This document shows positions 59,009-64,000 of a stretch of 64,000 nucleotides of DNA, one piece after another. Made by a program: the position numbers and the translations under genes. Position 1 is the first letter of the stretch; every line of letters begins with the position of its first letter. A model generated the notes under the pieces. It was not told where the DNA came from. It saw only the letters and a program-made list of their open reading frames with translations, and did no database searches. The stretch comes from Nitrospirota bacterium (lineage in GTDB: Bacteria > Nitrospirota > Nitrospiria > Nitrospirales > Nitrospiraceae): the NCBI GenBank assembly GCA_030682135.1, contig JAUXQT010000030.1, positions 1 through 64,000 of the forward strand. Reading direction: 5' to 3'.

Positions 59009-60322
59009 CTACGCCGAGCCTCCCGAGATTGCCGGAAGTCTTCGCCTCTCTTCTTCACGGGCGACGCGCCACCCGACCCATCCCCAGAACAGAGCCAGTG
59101 GAACCAGAACCCAGGCCATCTGCCCCGCCGTGACACCCAAGGCTTTCACCCCGCTCACCATCCATCCCGTCGTCGCATCACCTCCACGCGAGACCGCGGT
59201 ATCGATAAAATTTTTGGCCTTGTACTTCTCCTCACGACTCACCACGGTAAACAGCACCTCGCGAGCGGGCTTGGCGATGGCATATTCCCCGACTCGCCGC
59301 ACGATCGTAAAGAACACAAAGGTGACGAGGAACGGCATGACGGCAATCAGACTAAACCCCAAGGCGCTCGCAACAGGAAGCACGACAAGCGCCGACACCA
59401 ACCCAAACCGACCGATCATACGGCTCGTGACGGTCATCTGAACGAGAAATGTCAGCACATTCACAACCAAATCGATGAGTGCAAACAAACGGGTACGACC
59501 TTGCGGGGAGGGAATCTGCTCACTCACCAGCCGCATTTGCTCCAGATACAAGAACGTTGCGGTCGTCGTGAGAAAAAACAGATAGAGACAGATACCCAGA
59601 AGATAGGGCGACGAGAGCGCCAACCTGACCCCCGCCCAGACACTCCCGCCAATCGCTTCACCCTGCCGGCTGATCTGACTAAAATGTCGCGCCATCGCCC
59701 ATCGATCCAGCCGATAGATACAGAACCCGCAGGCTACGAGAAATCCTACCGAGATGAGCAGTAATACGGGAACTGGGACGACATAGGTGAGTCCGGTCGT
59801 GAGGAGCGGACCGGCCATCGCACCGATACTGCCGCCGGCAGCGATCACGCCGAACAGCCTGACGCCCTGCGTCGGCGTAAACAGATCGGCCATGAAACTC
59901 CAGAACACCGACACGACAAACAGATTGAAGACCGACAACCAGACGAAGAATGTGCGGGCGGCCCACTGCGGAGACAGATGGCTCGTCATCGCCACAAAAA
60001 ACAGAATCAAGTTGAGGCTGAAAAATGCGTACACCGTCAGCAGCAACCGATATCGCGGAACGCGGGCGGAGAGCCATCCGAACAAAGGTGTCACCAATAG
60101 GAGCGTGACGAAGGTGGCGGTCATCATCCACGGCAGATGCTGCACACCACCCTGGATCGCCATCTCATCGCGTACGGGCCGCAGGATGTAGTACCCGCAG
60201 AGGAGACAGAAAAAATAGAGGAAGGCCCAGCCCACCGGGACGGCTTCGTCCGGTTCTGCATCGGTCACCGAAGGGAGCACGTTTCGAAGCCACGCCATAG
60301 GATGGGCATCCTGCCGTGACAA
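59009..60322 (-). CDS. MFS / NTP-NDP-exchanger-like transporter
   Basis: The 437-residue membrane protein has about twelve hydrophobic helices, in a pattern like the bacterial relatives of ATP/ADP exchangers: [20 protein letters not shown] near residue 28 and [16 protein letters not shown] central loop carries many charged residues ([20 protein letters not shown]). [20 protein letters not shown] near 352 is also typical. The substrate is not clear from sequence, so I avoid naming one. Divergent from the threonine aldolase gene with 74 bases between. Confidence 0.8.
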   Translation of the reverse strand: MSRQDAHPMAWLRNVLPSVTDAEPDEAVPVGWAFLYFFCLLCGYYILRPVRDEMAIQGGVQHLPWMMTATFVTLLLVTPLFGWLSARVPRYRLLLTVYAFFSLNLILFFVAMTSHLSPQWAARTFFVWLSVFNLFVVSVFWSFMADLFTPTQGVRLFGVIAAGGSIGAMAGPLLTTGLTYVVPVPVLLLISVGFLVACGFCIYRLDRWAMARHFSQISRQGEAIGGSVWAGVRLALSSPYLLGICLYLFFLTTTATFLYLEQMRLVSEQIPSPQGRTRLFALIDLVVNVLTFLVQMTVTSRMIGRFGLVSALVVLPVASALGFSLIAVMPFLVTFVFFTIVRRVGEYAIAKPAREVLFTVVSREEKYKAKNFIDTAVSRGGDATTGWMVSGVKALGVTAGQMAWVLVPLALFWGWVGWRVAREEERRRLPAISGGSA

Positions 60323-60396
60323 CCTCTCCCGCGCAAGGAGAAAATTTGCTAGAATGCGCCGAACGAACGACCACTTCCCGTGCTCACGAACCTGTC

Positions 60397-61428
60397 ATGA
60401 TCGACCTGCGCAGCGATACCGTCACCAAACCCACCGACGCCATGCGAAAAGCCATGGCCGCGGCAGAGGTTGGAGACGACGTCTACGGAGAAGATCCCAC
60501 CGTCAATCGCCTCCAGGACATGGCAGCCGCAATGTTCGGGAAAAAGGCCGCGCTCTTCGTGCCGTCCGGCACCATGGGCAATCAACTCGCCATTCGCCTC
60601 CACACGCAACCGGGCCAAGAAGTCATCGTGGAGCAGACCGCACATATCGTCCGTTACGAGCAGGGCGCCGCCGGAGCGCTGGCAGGCGTCCAACTCCATT
60701 GGGTCGCGGGAACTCGCGGTCTCATCTCAGCGGAGCAGGTTGAGGCGGCCATCCGCCCCACAGACCCGCATACCATTCAAACAGGGTTGATCTGCCTGGA
60801 GAACACCCATAACAGCGGCGGCGGAACGATTTATCCGCTGGCAACGATTGAGCGTATTCGCGCGGTGGCGGCCACCCACGGCATCCCGATGCATTTGGAC
60901 GGAGCACGGTTGTTCAACGCCATCGCGGCCACCACCTTGCCACCCGCTTCCTATGCCCAGCACTTCGATACGCTATCGGTCTGTCTCTCGAAAGGCTTGG
61001 GCGCACCAGCCGGCTCACTGCTCATGATGAACGATCTCGCCCTCTTCGAGCGGGCGAAGCGGCTGCGCCGGATGTATGGCGGGGCGATGCGGCAGTCCGG
61101 CATTCTAGCCGCGGCAGGCATCTACGCGCTGGAACACCATGTCGCACGGTTGAAAACGGACCATGTTCACGCCAAACAACTGGCGCGGCGGCTGCAACGG
61201 ATTCCGACAGTCAAGGTCAACCCTCAGGATGTCGAGACGAATATCGTCATGTTCGAAGTCATCGGCCACCGCCTGACGCCCCCTGCGATCATCGCCGCCC
61301 TGAAAGAGGAAGAGCTCTTGATCAATTCGGTGGGTGGCACGAAGTTTCGGGCCGTCACCCATCTGGGTATCTCCACCGCCATGGCCGAACAGGCCGGCGA
61401 AATCGTGGCCCGCCTGTTGGGAGAATGA
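60397..61428 (+). CDS. ltaE: Low-specificity L-threonine aldolase (beta-eliminating lyase family)
   Basis: PLP-dependent cleavage of threonine to glycine and acetaldehyde. The 343-residue protein begins [20 protein letters not shown], the hallmark N-terminus, and has [14 protein letters not shown] near residue 28, [16 protein letters not shown] near 59, and the PLP Lys in [16 protein letters not shown] near 197. [15 protein letters not shown] is diagnostic. ATG 60397 is chosen; a longer frame to 60316 would run into the promoter region. Confidence 0.92.
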   Translation: MIDLRSDTVTKPTDAMRKAMAAAEVGDDVYGEDPTVNRLQDMAAAMFGKKAALFVPSGTMGNQLAIRLHTQPGQEVIVEQTAHIVRYEQGAAGALAGVQLHWVAGTRGLISAEQVEAAIRPTDPHTIQTGLICLENTHNSGGGTIYPLATIERIRAVAATHGIPMHLDGARLFNAIAATTLPPASYAQHFDTLSVCLSKGLGAPAGSLLMMNDLALFERAKRLRRMYGGAMRQSGILAAAGIYALEHHVARLKTDHVHAKQLARRLQRIPTVKVNPQDVETNIVMFEVIGHRLTPPAIIAALKEEELLINSVGGTKFRAVTHLGISTAMAEQAGEIVARLLGE

Positions 61429-61490
61429 CTCGCTCGCTCATTGACTCCTCTCCCACCGAAATCTAGAATGCCGCAGATCATGGAGCAACA

Positions 61491-61718
61491 ATGCCATTAG
61501 AAGTTGTATCGTTCAAACAGATCGGCCGAATCCTTGAGGTCACCGACTCGCTCGGCCTGAACCGCGAATGGGTTGAAATCCCGTTGTCCCCGGAAAGCCC
61601 TGGTGTGGTCCGGCGATTGACCAATGGCAAGTTAGAAATCATCGTCGATGCGGACGAACCGTTCGAGGACTGGCTGGGATCGCTCCCGAAACATATTCAG
61701 CTCGCACAGAAAGTGTAA
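61491..61718 (+). CDS. Small protein of unknown function
   Basis: The 75-residue product MPLEVVSFKQIGRILEVTDS ... NGKLEIIVDADEPFEDWLGS is beta-rich and acidic. I have no family for it. It immediately precedes the nucleotidyltransferase gene (2 bases between stop and start), suggesting one transcript and possibly a functional pair. That is inference from spacing only. Confidence 0.6.
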   Translation: MPLEVVSFKQIGRILEVTDSLGLNREWVEIPLSPESPGVVRRLTNGKLEIIVDADEPFEDWLGSLPKHIQLAQKV

Positions 61719-61720
61719 TC

Positions 61721-62506
61721 ATGGATAGCCCCGTGACCCATCCCACTCCGACGTCAGAAGAATTGAACGCCGAACTGCTGGCCATGCCGGAACCGCCGGA
61801 ACAACCGGACCCCATCACCGAACCGGGATTCGAAGAACTCGTCACGGTGGCCTTGCGCCATGTCCGCGGCCGCCGCGGAGGCGATCTCGTCAGTGTGATC
61901 CTCGTGGGGTCCAGCGTGAGGCGTGCCATTACGACTCACAGCGACATCGATCTCATTGCGCTCGTGAAAGGACAGGCCGATGGCCATGAGATCGTCCGTG
62001 TCGCCGATCGTCTGGCCGACATTCGTTATCGCGGACATCATGAGCTTGAAGAGGATCTCGCCTACTCCCCGCGCCTCCCTTCTCTGCTCCGAAAAGCCCG
62101 CATCCTCTTCGATCACGAGGGCATCGGCGCCAAACTCCTCGAACGAGCCAACCAACGCTTCCGGCAAGGCCCCCCCGCCGTCAGCATCAATGAACAGATT
62201 CGCATGAAGGCAGAATGTTTTCATTGGCTGGGAAAAGCGCGAGATTTGGCGGATAAACCGGCAACCGCGCAATATATCCTCTCGTTATTTTTCGAAGACA
62301 TCATTAACGCGTTTTTCAGACTTCGGGGCTTCTGGTTGACCGCGCCGGTCGAGGCGCCAAAGTTCATCGCCTCCCGCGATGCCACACTCGGTGACCTGGC
62401 TGGACGGTTTCTCACAGCCGCGACTCTGCCCGAGCGGCTCAACTTAGGCCGCGATCTAGCCGATATCCTGTTTAAGGACGTCCCGAATCCTGCCAGAATC
62501 GACTGA
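61721..62506 (+). CDS. Nucleotidyltransferase-fold protein with C-terminal helical domain
   Basis: The 261-residue protein has a Pol-beta-type NTase core: SVILVGSSVRRAITTHSDIDLIALVKG near residue 58-84, where GSS and D-x-D bind the nucleotide and metals. A helical C-terminal part (SINEQIRMKAECFHWLGKARDL and FFEDIINAFFRLRGFWL) resembles the HEPN-like helix bundles that follow MNT-type domains. Target unknown. The start overlaps closely with the stop of the preceding small gene. Confidence 0.8.
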   Translation: MDSPVTHPTPTSEELNAELLAMPEPPEQPDPITEPGFEELVTVALRHVRGRRGGDLVSVILVGSSVRRAITTHSDIDLIALVKGQADGHEIVRVADRLADIRYRGHHELEEDLAYSPRLPSLLRKARILFDHEGIGAKLLERANQRFRQGPPAVSINEQIRMKAECFHWLGKARDLADKPATAQYILSLFFEDIINAFFRLRGFWLTAPVEAPKFIASRDATLGDLAGRFLTAATLPERLNLGRDLADILFKDVPNPARID

Positions 62507-62650
62507 CAGGCTCCGGATCGATCATCAGACTGCCGCCTGGCGAAGCTCGTCAGCCATTCATCCGTGCAGGCCTGATAGAGCACAGGCTTCGCATAAGGCT
62601 TGTGATCTGCGCAACGACGTCCTGTCACGACCGCACCAGAAGGAGTCAAT

Positions 62651-63544
62651 ATGGAAATCGGATTCATCGGGCTTGGGAAGATGGGCATGAACATGGTCAC
62701 CCGGTTGCAGCGCGACCGGCACCGGGTCGTCGTCTACGACCGATCGGCGGATCTGATCAAGCAGGCAGAAGGCGTTGGCTGTGTCGGCGCCTCCTCGTTA
62801 GCCGACCTGGTCGGCCAACTGAAGGCTCCACGCGCGGTCTGGATCATGGTCCCCTCCGGCGCCCCGACAGAAGAGACCGTACAGGCCGTCGCGGCGCTGC
62901 TCCAGTCTGGCGACACGGTCATCGACGGCGGCAACACCAGATTTCACGACGACGTACGACGGGCCGCGGACCTCAAGAAGAAACAGCTGCACTATGTCGA
63001 TGCCGGAACCAGCGGAGGCGTCTGGGGATTGAAAATCGGCTACTGCCTGATGGTCGGTGGCGATGAGGCGCCGGTCACACGGCTCGCGCCGATCTTTACG
63101 ACATTGGCACCGGAGCAGGGCTGGTCTCACGTCGGTGGAGTGGGCGCCGGGCATTATGTGAAAATGGTCCATAACGGCATCGAGTACAGCATGATGCAAG
63201 GGTATGCCGAAGGCTTCGAGCTCATGGCGAAAAGTGACTACAAGCTCAACCTCGCCAACATCGCAGACCTCTGGATGCACGGGAGCGTCGTCCGTTCCTG
63301 GCTCTTGGAACTGGCAGCGGGCGCCTTGAAAGAGGATCCACGGCTGGAACAGTTGAAGGGGTACGTGCAGGATTCCGGCGAGGGCCGCTGGATGATCGCC
63401 GATGCGATTGAGAAGGATGTCCCGGTCCCGACCCTCGCGACGGCCTTGTTCACGCGATTCCGATCGCGACAGAGCGAATCCTTTGCGGAAAAGATGCTGG
63501 CGGCCCTGAGAAATGCCTTCGGCGGCCATGCCGTTCGCCGATAA
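62651..63544 (+). CDS. gnd: 6-phosphogluconate dehydrogenase, decarboxylating, short form
   Basis: The pentose phosphate pathway enzyme converts 6-phosphogluconate to ribulose-5-phosphate with NAD(P). The 297-residue product is the short type (the long type is about 470). The Rossmann site is GFIGLGKMGMNMVTRLQRDR; DAGTSGGVWGLKIGYCLMVG near residue 117 and VGAGHYVKMVHNGIEYSMMQ near 164 hold the catalytic Lys and the substrate loop. The start lies 11 bases past AGAAGGAG. It precedes zwf by 11 bases, so the two pentose phosphate enzymes are coupled. Confidence 0.94.
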   Translation: MEIGFIGLGKMGMNMVTRLQRDRHRVVVYDRSADLIKQAEGVGCVGASSLADLVGQLKAPRAVWIMVPSGAPTEETVQAVAALLQSGDTVIDGGNTRFHDDVRRAADLKKKQLHYVDAGTSGGVWGLKIGYCLMVGGDEAPVTRLAPIFTTLAPEQGWSHVGGVGAGHYVKMVHNGIEYSMMQGYAEGFELMAKSDYKLNLANIADLWMHGSVVRSWLLELAAGALKEDPRLEQLKGYVQDSGEGRWMIADAIEKDVPVPTLATALFTRFRSRQSESFAEKMLAALRNAFGGHAVRR

Positions 63545-63555
63545 CCAGGATCCCT

Positions 63556-64000
63556 ATGCCACCGACTAGTCCCCGTATCGACATCAGCCCCTCCAAGGAA
63601 ACGATTCCGCCGGTCGAGCCCTGTACGCTCGTCATCTTCGGCGGGTCCGGCGATCTCGCACGTCGGCGGCTGATTCCCGCGCTCTACAACTTGCTCCTCG
63701 ACGGGCTCCTCCCATCGAACTATGCCGTGATCGGGTTAGGCCGCAAGTCGATGACGGACGAGGAATTTCGTGCGACGGTTCGTGAGGGCGTGCTCACCCA
63801 TTCCCGGCAGGCCTTGGCAGAGGACACATGGAAGGACTTCGCGCAACATCTCTTCTTCGTATCGGGTGAAAATGAGGATCCGAACACCTATGCCAGACTG
63901 AGGTCACGGGCAGAGGATATCGAGCGAAATCTTCAGTTGCCCGGCAACCGGATTTTTTACCTGAGCATCCCTCCGAGTTCGTTTTCATCGGTGTGCGAGG
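63556..64000 (+). CDS. zwf: Glucose-6-phosphate dehydrogenase, N-terminal part (cut by window end)
   Basis: The frame runs off the end of the window after 148 codons. The NADP-binding motif is VIFGGSGDLARRRLIPALYN with GGSGDLA for the usual GASGDL(T/A). ATG 63556 follows AGGATCCCT. It lies 11 bases after gnd. RIFYLSIPPSSFSSVC at the end matches the FYLAxPP segment of the family. Confidence 0.93.
   Translation, partial: MPPTSPRIDISPSKETIPPVEPCTLVIFGGSGDLARRRLIPALYNLLLDGLLPSNYAVIGLGRKSMTDEEFRATVREGVLTHSRQALAEDTWKDFAQHLFFVSGENEDPNTYARLRSRAEDIERNLQLPGNRIFYLSIPPSSFSSVCE

Noticed and set aside
1-64000. CRISPR array or prophage
   Set aside because: No regularly spaced repeats with unique spacers, no Cas genes, and no phage structural, integrase or lysis genes were seen. 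The short repeats are in scattered spacers.

Overview
The window reads as chromosomal DNA of a free-living Gram-negative bacterium. The conserved proteins (paired BFN-domain proteins, ArgC/ArgJ, rpsB-tsf-pyrH-frr, YchF), the FadL-type outer-membrane protein, the B12-dependent radical SAM enzymes and the many short intergenic palindromes look most like Nitrospira (phylum Nitrospirota). That assignment is an inference from remembered protein character, not a database result. No rRNA, CRISPR array, prophage or intact insertion sequence was seen. One tRNA (Leu, CAA) is present.

Layout. 1-11.4 kb is core housekeeping: a cytochrome c assembly fragment, an RsmI-like methylase, TusA, a YggX-like protein, two tandem BFN proteins, rplM-rpsI, argC-argJ, and a tight rpsB-tsf-pyrH-frr-alr run. 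11.5-17.5 kb, all on the minus strand, holds a FadL-type channel, a large hybrid sensor kinase with a V4R-like ligand domain, and a lipoxygenase-like protein whose fourth metal ligand and C-terminal Ile are missing. 17.8-25.9 kb is a mix of small redox and cofactor genes (siroheme, MoaB, Rieske, thioredoxin-like ferredoxin, CBS, alcohol dehydrogenase, PhzF) separated by inverted repeats. 26-31.7 kb carries three radical SAM genes. Two are adjacent paralogues with a B12-type N-terminus and an unusual Cys-x4-Cys-x2-Cys cluster motif.

31.7-38.7 kb is a plastic, decayed segment. It has the remains of a deleted third copy of the B12-radical SAM gene, HicAB, ParE-type and HigBA toxin-antitoxin pairs, a lipoprotein hydrolase and at least three fragments of REP-associated (RAYT) transposases. 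38.7-51.5 kb is a patchwork of small single genes, including a truncated hemoglobin / Cys-rich MarR / DUF2024 operon and a CuA-like cupredoxin with a Cys-rich neighbour. 51.9-64 kb returns to steadier content: ychF, YaeQ, SUI1, a toxin-antitoxin pair, two genes ending in palindromic repeats (one ProA-like with its catalytic Cys replaced by Ser), a transporter, threonine aldolase, a nucleotidyltransferase, gnd and the start of zwf.

The most striking non-gene signal is a family of seven palindromic elements, about 100-125 bp each. Each begins directly after the stop codon of a gene, and in one case it has been read through and now supplies a protein C-terminus.
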